DNA of 39,781 bases from UMGS1279 sp045630265 (lineage in GTDB: Bacteria > Bacillota > Clostridia > Oscillospirales > Acutalibacteraceae), in NCBI GenBank assembly GCA_045630265.1, contig JAZQSV010000057.1, positions 1 to 39,781 of the forward strand. The letters run 5' to 3'. Below, in pieces: positions 23,939 through 32,370 of the stretch; within the stretch, counting starts at the first letter, position 1, and each line of letters begins with the position of its first letter. Made by a program: the position numbers and the translations under genes. The notes under the pieces were generated by a model. The model worked only from the letters and a program-made list of their open reading frames with translations. It was not told the DNA's origin and did not search any database.

Positions 23939-24967
23939 TTAAAAACTTTTTAGTGCAAATAAAAGTACTGCAAGTACTGCACCGATTAAGGTTACAAAGG
24001 AAAATACAAAAACAATTTTCTCCTCGCTCCATTTGCACATTTCAAAATGATGGTGTATAGGTGTCATTTTGAAAATTCTTTTTCTTGTTTTCTTAAAATA
24101 TGCAACTTGAATTACAACAGATAATGCTTCTATAAGATATATAATACCAATTAAAATAAGTAAAATTGGTGCATTCACCGCAAAGGAAAGACCGACAACC
24201 ATACCGCCAAGGAAAAGTGAGCCGGTATCACCCATAAATACCTTAGCAGGATGGGAATTCCACATTACAAAGCCGATACAAGCGCCTGCAGTAGCAGAAG
24301 CAAGAAGATTAGCACCGCTTACCTTTGCTATACTTGCAATTACCATAAAAGCGCAAGCCACAACAAGTGTTACAGAAGATGCAAGACCGTCTATGCCGTC
24401 GGTAAGGTTTACTGCGTTTATAAAGCCATAAATAAAAAAGAGTGATATGGGCCAGAAAATAAGTCCAACACCGTGGGTAATCGGAACCTCGCCAACAAAC
24501 GGAATAAAGGTTGACTGCATACCGCCAAAGAAAAGCAAAACGCTTAAATAGACGGTTGTAGCTATAAGCTGAGCAAAGGTTTTTTGACGGGCGGTAAGAC
24601 CTAGATTTCGCTTTTTAACCACCTTAATATAGTCGTCAATAAAACCGATAAGACCCATAAACAGCGCAAGGCAAAGGGCCGCTAACCATCTCACTGTTTT
24701 ACTTGTAATCGATAACTCTTCAATAACGGGCTCCTTGGCAATAAGTCCGTAGGCAAGACCTAGTAAAACAGCAACAACTGTTCCTGCAATTATCATAATA
24801 CCGCCCATTGTAGGGGTGCCTTGCTTGCCGGAGTGCCATTTGGGGCCATCTTCCAAAATAGTCTGCCCGAAATTAAGCTTTTTTAAATACGGAATAACAA
24901 AGAAACCCAAAATATATACCGTAAAAAATCCTATAATCGCAGTAACTACTGAAGTTAAACTAATCAT
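23939..24967 (-). CDS. mraY: Phospho-N-acetylmuramoyl-pentapeptide transferase MraY
   Basis: MraY attaches phospho-MurNAc-pentapeptide to undecaprenyl phosphate, forming lipid I. Ten hydrophobic helices are recognisable. The conserved acidic loop FIDDYIKVVKKRNLGL, the NLTDGIDGLA motif and the HHHFE histidine loop near the C terminus are intact. The length of 342 residues is slightly longer than E. coli-type relatives only through an early loop (about 60-85). An AGGAGAAG site precedes the ATG, and the gene starts nine bases after murE. Confidence 0.97.
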   Translation of the reverse strand: MISLTSVVTAIIGFFTVYILGFFVIPYLKKLNFGQTILEDGPKWHSGKQGTPTMGGIMIIAGTVVAVLLGLAYGLIAKEPVIEELSITSKTVRWLAALCLALFMGLIGFIDDYIKVVKKRNLGLTARQKTFAQLIATTVYLSVLLFFGGMQSTFIPFVGEVPITHGVGLIFWPISLFFIYGFINAVNLTDGIDGLASSVTLVVACAFMVIASIAKVSGANLLASATAGACIGFVMWNSHPAKVFMGDTGSLFLGGMVVGLSFAVNAPILLILIGIIYLIEALSVVIQVAYFKKTRKRIFKMTPIHHHFEMCKWSEEKIVFVFSFVTLIGAVLAVLLFALKSF

Positions 24968-24976
24968 TTACTTCTC

Positions 24977-26407
24977 CTATCTAAGACCCTCTAGGGCCTT
25001 TTTAACAACTTCTCTTTCATCCAAGGGGAATTTTTCTGTTCCAATAATTTGGTAGGTTTCATGACCCTTACCCGCAAGAATAATAATATCTCCTGCTTTG
25101 GCAGTTTTAATAGCATAGTTTATTGCATCTACCCTGTTTTCTATTACCTTGTAAGGAGTATGAATTCCTTTCATTCCCTTTAAAATATCATCAATTATTG
25201 CCATTGGCGCTTCGGTTCTCGGATTATCGCTTGTAACGATAACAAAGTTAGAAAGTCTTGCCGCAATAGCGCCCATAATTGGCCTTTTAGTCTTATCTCT
25301 ATCTCCGCCGCAGCCAAACAAAACCACCAATCTATTCTTCTCACAATCTCGGAAGGTGGTGAGTATATTTTGAAGTCCGTCGGGGGTGTGGGCATAGTCA
25401 ATAATAACCGTAAAATCTCTGCCCGTAGGCACATTTTCAATTCTTCCCTTAACACCGCACATATTAGAAAGGGCTGAGGTTATGTCTTCAAGCGATATGT
25501 CCATCTCTCTAGTGCAAACCGCCGCAGCAAGGGAATTATAAACCGAAAATTTACCCGAAATGTTAAGTCGGATTCTGCCGATAACACCAAATCCCGCCAT
25601 ATCATACTTAACCATATTTTGAAGTACTTCAATGTTTTTGGCGGTAAAATCTGCCTCATCACTCTTAGCTGAATAGGTAAAGCATTCGCATTTTACCATT
25701 TGTGCGAGGCGTTTGCCGTAATCGTCGTCAATGTTTATAATAGCACGTTTTGATTTTTCAAAAAGTTTTGCTTTTGCAAGGAAGTACTCCTCCATACTTC
25801 CGTGGTAGTCTAGGTGGTCCTGTGTAAGGTTTGTAAAAATTCCCGCCTCAAACTCAATACCCTCTACCCTTCTTTGGTCTAAAGCGTGGGAGGAAACCTC
25901 CATAACTGCATATTCGCAACCTGCATCCACCATTTTAGCAAAAAGGTATCTGAGTTCTGCCGCACCGGGTGTGGTATTGTTAGAGGGAATAACCTCGTCA
26001 CCCACTAAATGTTCAACAGTACCTAATAGACCAGTTTTATGTCCTTTGCTTTCCAAAATGAATTTTAAAATGTTGCAAACCGATGTTTTTCCGTTTGTGC
26101 CGGTAACGCCGATTAACTTTAATTTTTTCAGAGGATAATTGTACTGCGCATCCAGAAGCATAGCTAAGGCAGTATGTGTATCCTTAACTATTACTTGATT
26201 TTCCAAATTTAAATCTCTGTCACAAACAATTACTGCCGCACCCTTTTCCAGTGCAGACTTTGCAAAATCGTGTCCGTCGTTTTGGGGACCTTTTATGCAA
26301 ACGAAAATTGAGCCGTCTTTAACAAGACGCGAGTCGCTTGTAACGTGTGTTATTTCGATGTCACCAACCCCACCTTGGAGGTTTTGCAGTACACTTTTAA
26401 GTTTCAT
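24977..26407 (-). CDS. murE: UDP-N-acetylmuramoyl-tripeptide synthetase MurE, diaminopimelate type
   Basis: MurE adds the third amino acid to UDP-MurNAc-dipeptide. The ATP loop GVTGTNGKTS, the central ALDQRRVEG and TNLTQDHLDYHG segments and the C-terminal substrate motif DNPR (about 394-397) are present. DNPR marks the meso-diaminopimelate-specific enzymes, so the peptidoglycan should be of the DAP type. The start was set at ATG 26407, where AAAGGA has normal spacing, giving 476 residues. Neither murF nor murD follows, unlike most dcw clusters. Confidence 0.96.
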   Translation of the reverse strand: MKLKSVLQNLQGGVGDIEITHVTSDSRLVKDGSIFVCIKGPQNDGHDFAKSALEKGAAVIVCDRDLNLENQVIVKDTHTALAMLLDAQYNYPLKKLKLIGVTGTNGKTSVCNILKFILESKGHKTGLLGTVEHLVGDEVIPSNNTTPGAAELRYLFAKMVDAGCEYAVMEVSSHALDQRRVEGIEFEAGIFTNLTQDHLDYHGSMEEYFLAKAKLFEKSKRAIINIDDDYGKRLAQMVKCECFTYSAKSDEADFTAKNIEVLQNMVKYDMAGFGVIGRIRLNISGKFSVYNSLAAAVCTREMDISLEDITSALSNMCGVKGRIENVPTGRDFTVIIDYAHTPDGLQNILTTFRDCEKNRLVVLFGCGGDRDKTKRPIMGAIAARLSNFVIVTSDNPRTEAPMAIIDDILKGMKGIHTPYKVIENRVDAINYAIKTAKAGDIIILAGKGHETYQIIGTEKFPLDEREVVKKALEGLR

Positions 26408-26449
26408 TGCTTTTCCTTTCTTCATTTTAAGAAAAAATGCTAAACTAAT

Positions 26450-28705
26450 TTATGCTCCTATATCCCCTGTTTCGTTACTTCTGAAGTAAACCTCAACAAC
26501 GCTTCCGCGTTCAACCTCACTACCAACCTCTACGCTTTGTTGATAAGAAACAACCGCTTTGAGGGAATTTGTATTACCCTTGAAGGAAACGTTCAGTCCG
26601 TACTGTGCGGCAAGGGTGTTTACCTGAGAAAGGGTAAGTCCCATAAATGAGGGTACCTTTACCTTTTCGGTTTCACCCGTTTCTTCGGTGTAAAGAATTA
26701 CAACACCGTTATTATATACCGAACTGCCGCCTACGGGGAGCTGTTTTACTATTTTTTCGCCGTTGCCCACTACCTTGTAGGAGATACCCGCAGTGGTGCT
26801 GGCTGTTCTTGCTTCACTTACCGTCATTCCAACTACGTTCGGAACGGTTTTTGCCAGTTTTTGTGCCTCTTCTTCAGTATACTGTGGCTCGTAGCCCATA
26901 TAAGGCAGAACTTCTGCCAAAATCTTACCGCCTGCGGGGGCAGAAATTGTACCGCCGTAATAATTGTCGCCGTGTGGCTCATCAAGCAAGAAGAGTACGG
27001 CAATTTCGGGGTCATTCATAGGCGCTACACCGCAAAATGAAGCAATATAAAGTCCACTCTGACCGCTGGAAAGCATTTCTGCAACCTTTTGTGCAGTACC
27101 GGTTTTGCCGCCAATTCTATAGCCCGCAACATAGGCGTTTTGTCCGCCGCCCTTTGATACAACCGACTCCATAAGCGAGCAAACAATATTGGAGGTTTCC
27201 TTGGAAATTACCTGCCTTTTGTAGGAATTTTTAAACTCCTTGACCGTTTCGCCCTTTTCATCAATTATTTTCTCTACTATATGTGGCTTAACCAAATATC
27301 CGCCGTTAACCGAAGCGGAAATTGCGGTTATAAGCTGAATAGGTGTGATTTTAAAGGTCTGACCGAAGGCGGTAGAGCCAAGCTCAGTAGGTCCCATATT
27401 TTCTTCCTTGTGGTACTGAGATGTTGCCTCTCCGGGAAGGTCAATACCCGTTTTTTCGGTAAGCCCAAATGCCTTAAAATATTTTGAGTAGGTATTTGTA
27501 CCTATAAGCTGACCGAGATTGATGAAAAATGGGTTGCAAGAACTGTCGGTTGCAGCGCCAAGGTCAACAACGCCGTGACCGATTTTTTTGTGACAATTAT
27601 ATCTTCTTCCTGCCACGACAATATATCCGGGACAATTGCAGGTAGAATTTAAATTGCAAACGCCCTCTTCAAGACCGATTGCAGCAGTAATTACCTTAAA
27701 AACAGAACCGGGCTCATAGGGGTCGGAAACAACCTTGTTTCTCCACTGACGGTTTCTAAGCTCAGCAAGTTTTTTGCTTCGTTCCTCGCCCTCCAACTCA
27801 TCTACTATCTTTTGTTCCTCTATGCTAAGTGTAAATGGGTCATTACAGTCAAAGTCGCCCTTGGTAGCCATTGCTAAAATTGCGCCCGTTTTAACATTCA
27901 TAACAACACAAGCGCCGCGCTCAGAAACCTTATTGGTTACAACGGCTTCATCCAAATGCTTTTCAACAACATACTGAATGTAGGAATCAATAGTTGTTAC
28001 CAAAGAATTGCCTGGTTTAGGGTCAACAACCTTTTCGTAGCTAAAGGGCATATCTGCGCCCACCGCATTTTTAGCGGCAACAACACGTCCTGCAACACCG
28101 GTAAGATCTTCGTCGTACTGAAGTTCGAGTCCCGAAAGACCCTGATTATCTGTTCCTACAAAGCCCAAAACAGTAGAAGCAATATTTTCAGAGTAATATC
28201 TTCTTGTGGATTCATCAATTCCAATATAGTTGCTAAGTTTTAAATTGCTGTTGGCCTTTAAAAACTCCCTGACCTTTGTTGTGTCGGTTTCGTTTACGTT
28301 TTTCTTTAGTTCCACGTAGTAGCTTGTTGTTTTTTCAAGCTTTGAAATAATGCTCTCCTTTTCCAGACCCAATATTTCAGAAAGTCCGTCAGCGATTTTG
28401 TTTTTGACTACCGCACGGTTTTCTTCCTTTACGGTAAGCAAATCGTTAGGGGTAGCATATATGGTCCAAACGGTGGCGCTTTTTGCCAAAACGTTCATAT
28501 TGGTGTCGTAAATTTTACCACGCTCGGCAGTTATATAGGCATCGTGAAGCTGTTGGGCAGAGGCCTTGGCTTGGTATTCCTCACCGTTTAAAATCATTGT
28601 GTTAAAAAGACTTACACCTGTAGTGCCCACAGTTAAAATAACCATTGCGAGTGTAATGGCATAAATCTTTTGTCGCATTTTTCTCGTCGGTCCAGGTGTT
28701 GGCAC
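26450..28705 (-). CDS. spoVD: Class B penicillin-binding protein with two PASTA domains (SpoVD/PbpB type)
   Basis: This transpeptidase cross-links septal or spore-cortex peptidoglycan with its SEDS partner. The 751-residue product has one N-terminal membrane helix, a dimerisation domain, then a transpeptidase domain with SVFK (Ser about 334), SSCN (about 388-391) and KTG (about 534-536), and two C-terminal PASTA domains starting TVPNVVGMT and VPSFMGLT. Several cysteines surround the active site (about 350, 356, 358, 371, 390), recalling the redox-sensitive pair of SpoVD. The start is GTG 28705, 8 bases after AAGGGGG. As the only class B PBP in this cluster it could equally be the vegetative PbpB. 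Confidence 0.85.
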   Translation of the reverse strand: MPTPGPTRKMRQKIYAITLAMVILTVGTTGVSLFNTMILNGEEYQAKASAQQLHDAYITAERGKIYDTNMNVLAKSATVWTIYATPNDLLTVKEENRAVVKNKIADGLSEILGLEKESIISKLEKTTSYYVELKKNVNETDTTKVREFLKANSNLKLSNYIGIDESTRRYYSENIASTVLGFVGTDNQGLSGLELQYDEDLTGVAGRVVAAKNAVGADMPFSYEKVVDPKPGNSLVTTIDSYIQYVVEKHLDEAVVTNKVSERGACVVMNVKTGAILAMATKGDFDCNDPFTLSIEEQKIVDELEGEERSKKLAELRNRQWRNKVVSDPYEPGSVFKVITAAIGLEEGVCNLNSTCNCPGYIVVAGRRYNCHKKIGHGVVDLGAATDSSCNPFFINLGQLIGTNTYSKYFKAFGLTEKTGIDLPGEATSQYHKEENMGPTELGSTAFGQTFKITPIQLITAISASVNGGYLVKPHIVEKIIDEKGETVKEFKNSYKRQVISKETSNIVCSLMESVVSKGGGQNAYVAGYRIGGKTGTAQKVAEMLSSGQSGLYIASFCGVAPMNDPEIAVLFLLDEPHGDNYYGGTISAPAGGKILAEVLPYMGYEPQYTEEEAQKLAKTVPNVVGMTVSEARTASTTAGISYKVVGNGEKIVKQLPVGGSSVYNNGVVILYTEETGETEKVKVPSFMGLTLSQVNTLAAQYGLNVSFKGNTNSLKAVVSYQQSVEVGSEVERGSVVEVYFRSNETGDIGA

Positions 28706-28727
28706 TGTAGGTTCCCCCTTACTTTGT

Positions 28728-28756
28728 ACTATTTTTAAAAAGTAACAAAAAGTCAA
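28728..28756 (-). promoter_or_regulatory. Candidate promoter before the PBP gene
   Basis: On the minus strand TTGACT (28751-28756), 17 bases, then AATAGT (28728-28733). The -10 is weak. It lies between the hairpin at 28761-28780 and the ribosome binding site. Confidence 0.35.
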
Positions 28757-28760
28757 AATC

Positions 28761-28780
28761 CGCCAGTAAGATTACTGACG
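28761..28780 (-). terminator. Hairpin between ftsL and the PBP gene
   Basis: A 9-base stem (CGTCAGTAA with TTACTGGCG on the minus strand, one G-U pair) has a very tight two-base centre and is followed by interrupted T tracts. The G-U pair becomes C-A on the plus strand, which favours minus-strand use. A perfect T6 lies on the plus side, so the assignment is not certain. Confidence 0.45.
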
Positions 28781-28809
28781 TTTTTTGATACTATTATACT
28801 TATGTTTCA

Positions 28810-29292
28810 TTATTTAGATTTATTCTCGGCTGAGTATTCTCCCTCTCCGAGTACAACCTTATCCTCTTTAACTGTGCGGACGTAAACTATTTGGTTTTTA
28901 TCCATTTTTCTCATACCGAGAGCAATGGCCGCCTCCTCTAAATTCCTATAGGATATCTTCTGCTCAAGTTCAAAATTTATAGAGGCAAGCTTACTTTCCG
29001 CTTCGCTTATTTCGTTATTAATTTTTGCAATTTTATGCTCTGTTTCGTTAATTTGTGAGCGAAGATAAATACCTCCGCAAAGCATTGCAACAATAAAAAC
29101 AGTAACCAAAATAGCGCTTACCTTACCGCTAACCCTAAAAGCCGCTTCTTTACGGATTTTAGAGCGTCTTCTTTGGATTTCGGGAATGGGTGTAACGTTA
29201 TTTCTTTTGGCCTTTCTTTCAACATCTTCGGCAGGAGCAAAGAGTGAAAAATCATAGGCAAGGCCATCTTGATAATACTTTAGATTATTCAA
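28810..29292 (-). CDS. ftsL: Cell division protein FtsL-like
   Basis: The 160-residue product has the bitopic FtsL layout: a charged cytoplasmic head (1-56), one membrane helix (about 57-77) and a periplasm-side coiled coil with heptad-like leucine/isoleucine spacing (about 80-116), then a short tail (about 117-160) rich in charged residues. FtsL forms a complex with DivIB and DivIC that activates the septal synthase. The start is a TTG at 29292 with GGAGGAG upstream. The position between rsmH and the PBP gene is the standard one. Confidence 0.88.
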   Translation of the reverse strand: MNNLKYYQDGLAYDFSLFAPAEDVERKAKRNNVTPIPEIQRRRSKIRKEAAFRVSGKVSAILVTVFIVAMLCGGIYLRSQINETEHKIAKINNEISEAESKLASINFELEQKISYRNLEEAAIALGMRKMDKNQIVYVRTVKEDKVVLGEGEYSAENKSK

Positions 29293-29322
29293 TTTTACTC
29301 CTCCTTAAAGTTTTTTAAAGTT

Positions 29323-30243
29323 TTATAGTCTTTCAATTATACGAAGCTTTGCGCTTCGGCTCCTGGCATTTAAACTTATTTCCTCATCACTGGGAATTAT
29401 AGGTTTTTTATTTACAAGCTTCCCCTCAGGCGTTTTTCCGCAAACACAAACGGGAAAATCAGGCGGGCAGGTACAACCTACCGTATAGCCCGCAAAGGTT
29501 TGTTTTACTATTCTGTCCTCCAAGGAATGAAAGGTTATAATAGCAAGGCGGCCGCCCTTACTCAGTCGGTAAAAGGCCTTATCTAAAACCTCTTTTAAAG
29601 CGTCGAGCTCACCGTTTACCGCAATTCTTATTGCTTGAAAGCTTTTTCTTGCGGGATGCCCATCCCGCCTTGCGGCGGCAGGATAGGCAGAGGAAATTAT
29701 CTCGCTAAGCTGTTTTGTTGTTTCAATGGGAGAAATATTGCGCTCCCTTTCTATTGCCTTAGCTATTTTATAGGCAAATTTTTCCTCACCATAGAGGGTT
29801 AATATTCTTGCAAGTTCTGACACTTCCAAGTTATTAACCAACTCGGCCGCGGTAACACCGTTATCCCCCATTCGCATATCAAGGGGTGCCTCGCCGTGGT
29901 AGGAAAAGCCGCGCTCTATATTATCGAGCTGATAGGACGAAACTCCAAGGTCAAGTAGCATTCCGTCGATTTTTTCTACTCCCAAATTATCGAGCACTGT
30001 ATCAAAATCCTTGAAATTTGAAAGTATAACCTGTGCGTTTAGGCCATCAAGCCGTCTACTAGCGGCCTTGATAGCATCGGGGTCTCGGTCAAGTGCATAG
30101 AGCTTGCCATCCTTTAAACGACTGGCAATGTGAAAGGAATGTCCTCCACCGCCGGCAGTTCCATCAACGTAAATGCCGTTTGGTTTAATATTAAGCCCCT
30201 CAATGCTTTCATTTAAAAGCACAGAAATATGTGAAAATTCCAT
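29323..30243 (-). CDS. rsmH: 16S rRNA (cytosine(1402)-N(4))-methyltransferase RsmH (MraW)
   Basis: RsmH methylates N4 of C1402 in the 16S rRNA decoding centre. The SAM-binding motif DGTAGGGGHS (about 28-37), the LDRDPDA acidic loop, DLGVSSYQLD and the GGRLAIITFHSLEDRIVK region are present. The length of 306 residues is normal. It follows mraZ by 17 bases and is the second gene of the dcw cluster. Confidence 0.98.
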   Translation of the reverse strand: MEFSHISVLLNESIEGLNIKPNGIYVDGTAGGGGHSFHIASRLKDGKLYALDRDPDAIKAASRRLDGLNAQVILSNFKDFDTVLDNLGVEKIDGMLLDLGVSSYQLDNIERGFSYHGEAPLDMRMGDNGVTAAELVNNLEVSELARILTLYGEEKFAYKIAKAIERERNISPIETTKQLSEIISSAYPAAARRDGHPARKSFQAIRIAVNGELDALKEVLDKAFYRLSKGGRLAIITFHSLEDRIVKQTFAGYTVGCTCPPDFPVCVCGKTPEGKLVNKKPIIPSDEEISLNARSRSAKLRIIERL

Positions 30244-30260
30244 TTTAAAATTCCTTTTAA

Positions 30261-30683
30261 CTATAGGTTATATTCCGCCGCAATTTCATCCATACGGTCT
30301 TCACTGCAACCTGCATCCTCACCGTTCCAATTATCGGGACGCCAAATTTCAAAAAAGTCGGACATACCTATAAAGCTTGCTTCACCCTCAAGGTTTGCAA
30401 ACTCACGAAGTTTTAGCGGAATAAGTGCCCTACCCTGAGCATCACACTCTAAAGTAGTGGCGCTTGAATAAATCTTTCTTTTAAAATCACTTGCCTTGGC
30501 GGGAAGTGCGCGAAGTTTTTCATCAAGCACTCTCCACTCATCCTCAGAATAAACTCTAAGGCAAGGCCTACTATCAATACTGCGGCATATTATAAATGTT
30601 TCGCCAAGCTCTTCACGAAACTTAGAGGGAATAAACGCTCTTCCCTTTTTGTCTATATTATGTTGATACTCGCCAAAGAACAT
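30261..30683 (-). CDS. mraZ: Transcriptional regulator MraZ
   Basis: MraZ is a ring-forming DNA-binding protein with two AbrB-like swapped-hairpin domains that controls the dcw cluster. Both conserved DNA-contact segments are visible: DKKGRAFIPSKFREELG (about 11-27) and DAQGRALIPLKLREFA (about 84-99). The length of 140 residues is standard. Its own promoter region holds repeated AAAGTG boxes, the expected MraZ sites, so autoregulation is likely. It is the first gene of the cluster. Confidence 0.97.
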   Translation of the reverse strand: MFFGEYQHNIDKKGRAFIPSKFREELGETFIICRSIDSRPCLRVYSEDEWRVLDEKLRALPAKASDFKRKIYSSATTLECDAQGRALIPLKLREFANLEGEASFIGMSDFFEIWRPDNWNGEDAGCSEDRMDEIAAEYNL

Positions 30684-30694
30684 TTATCTCCCCT

Positions 30695-30751
30695 CACTTT
30701 CACCACAATTATGCACTTGTGATGGATTTTCACTCCACTTTCCACCACTTT
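30695..30751 (-). promoter_or_regulatory. MraZ-type operator boxes
   Basis: AAAGTG occurs on the minus strand at 30746-30751 and 30736-30741, exactly ten bases apart, and again at 30695-30700. A near copy, CAAGTG, lies at 30714-30719. The boxes lie between the -10 and the mraZ start, so bound MraZ would block early transcription. Confidence 0.65.
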
Positions 30752-30760
30752 CATAAATTC

Positions 30761-30788
30761 ATTATAGCACCTATTTTTAAATTTGCAA
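30761..30788 (-). promoter_or_regulatory. Sigma-A promoter of mraZ and the dcw cluster
   Basis: On the minus strand TTGCAA (30783-30788), 16 bases, then a perfect TATAAT (30761-30766) with an extended TG. It is 78 bases before the mraZ start. Confidence 0.8.
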
Positions 30789-30823
30789 GAGTTTTTTAAA
30801 AAATTTTTGAAAAAATTGCATAA

Positions 30824-30861
30824 AAAAATGCAACACACAATATATTGTATGTTGCATTTTT
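30824..30861 (-). terminator. Terminator of the M20 peptidase operon
   Basis: Twelve-base arms AAAAATGCAACA and TGTTGCATTTTT (30824-30835, 30850-30861) enclose a further palindromic centre, and a T-rich run follows on the minus strand. The next 54 bases up to the peptidase stop carry nothing recognisable. Confidence 0.8.
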
Positions 30862-30915
30862 CATTAAACTATTTAATTTTTCTTTCAACAAAACTCTACA
30901 TTTTTCGTCCGAAAT

Positions 30916-32367
30916 CTATCTCCTATTTTCCTGTGCCTTGATTATTTCCTTATAATAATCAACCGCCATGGGCAATGTTCCTATTTCTATATTCTCGTTA
31001 AGCCCGTGCATTCCCGCCATTTGTTCGGGGCCATAGCAAACAGGACTAAACCTTACGCAGCTGTCACACACCTCGCCATAAAACCTAGCATCTGTAGCGC
31101 CGGTTACAACGTAGGGCATAACTCCCACACCGGGGAACACCTTGTTTATACATTGCTCGGTTATTTTAAATGCTTCTCCCTCTAAATCAAGCGAACTGGA
31201 GGGATATCCTTTATAAACAACCTCGGTTTCAATATTATACTTACTTGCAAGTTCGGTAATAATCTTGATGCTTTCATCGGTTGACTGATGCGGAATAAAA
31301 CGCATATTAGCCGAAACGGTTGCCTTTTGAGGTATAACGTTATATCCGTCCGAACCCGACTGCATTGTAAAGGCAATAGTTGTTCTAAGCATGGCCGCCG
31401 CCTGTGAGCTAATAAGGGGCATTACCTTTTTAAGCAAGGGTCCAAATAGCCATAGGTTTGAAAAAACAAACCTTAGCCCAAAGCCCGTAGCATAGGGCGC
31501 TAAATTTTTAAACATTGCGGCAACTGCGGGAGAAATTTTAGATTTGAAAGGATACTTGGTTTCCACCCTTGCAATAAACTTACCAAGTCTTGCAATAGGG
31601 GTGTTTTTAGCAGGAGCACTTGAATGCCCTCCACTGCTATTAGCAACAAAGGTAAGGTCGCCGTAGCCCTTTTCAAAAATACCTACTGCGGCAAAATTTC
31701 CCGGAACACCGCCAATGGGATTTTCAATAATACTGCCACCCTCATCGCAGAGCATATATAATTTGATTCCCTGTTCCTTTAGCCAATTAGCAAGCTTTGG
31801 ACCACCGCTACCGCCTATTTCTTCGGTGCAGCCGCTTGCAAGATAGACGTCACATTCGGGTATATACCCGTTTTGAAGCATTTCCTCTGCCGCTTGTAAA
31901 AATGCCATTAAACTGCACTTTGTATCGGCGGCTCCCCTGCCCCAAACCTTACCTTCGGCGATTTTGCCCGAAAAGGGTGGGTATTTCCATTCGCCCGTTG
32001 CCTCAACAACGTCCATATGGCTCATAAGCCAAACGGGAGCCTTGTCGGTTTTGCCCTTCCATTTAAGCACAAGGTTGCCGTCAATATTTGTTTTTTCGCA
32101 GTTTGCAAAAACGGTGGGGAAAAGTTTTTCTAAAAGCTTATGGAACTCCAAAAACTTTTCTATACTATCATTACCTCTCTCCGATATAGTTTCAAGCTGC
32201 ACCATTTTTGACAGCTTTTCGGCATATTCTGTGAGGCGTTTTTCATCTTTAGAATGTTCATAATGGGTTTTGCGTTTTGGAAGGCAAAGTGTTCTTACAA
32301 GTGCCACGCTAAACAGTAAAACAATAACCGCCAAAAGACCCTGAAGTATGTATATTAAATAAATCAT
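30916..32367 (-). CDS. Membrane-anchored M20 family metallopeptidase
   Basis: This 483-residue hydrolase of the carboxypeptidase S/PM20D1-like M20 branch has one N-terminal membrane helix (about 3-25). The two-metal site is visible: HMD (H117, D119), GRGAAD (D148), TEE (E182, E183) and a C-terminal histidine in GMHGLNEN. Relatives cleave or form bonds of N-acyl amino acids or small peptides. It starts four bases after a membrane-protein gene that follows a DUF5058-type gene, so it probably acts on a substrate that these membrane proteins handle. The exact substrate is not predictable. Confidence 0.85.
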   Translation of the reverse strand: MIYLIYILQGLLAVIVLLFSVALVRTLCLPKRKTHYEHSKDEKRLTEYAEKLSKMVQLETISERGNDSIEKFLEFHKLLEKLFPTVFANCEKTNIDGNLVLKWKGKTDKAPVWLMSHMDVVEATGEWKYPPFSGKIAEGKVWGRGAADTKCSLMAFLQAAEEMLQNGYIPECDVYLASGCTEEIGGSGGPKLANWLKEQGIKLYMLCDEGGSIIENPIGGVPGNFAAVGIFEKGYGDLTFVANSSGGHSSAPAKNTPIARLGKFIARVETKYPFKSKISPAVAAMFKNLAPYATGFGLRFVFSNLWLFGPLLKKVMPLISSQAAAMLRTTIAFTMQSGSDGYNVIPQKATVSANMRFIPHQSTDESIKIITELASKYNIETEVVYKGYPSSSLDLEGEAFKITEQCINKVFPGVGVMPYVVTGATDARFYGEVCDSCVRFSPVCYGPEQMAGMHGLNENIEIGTLPMAVDYYKEIIKAQENRR

Positions 32368-32370
32368 AAC

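Noticed and set aside
30653..30838. Minus-strand ORF of 61 codons upstream of mraZ
   Set aside because: It covers the mraZ promoter, the MraZ boxes and the terminator of the M20 operon, and has no ribosome binding site.
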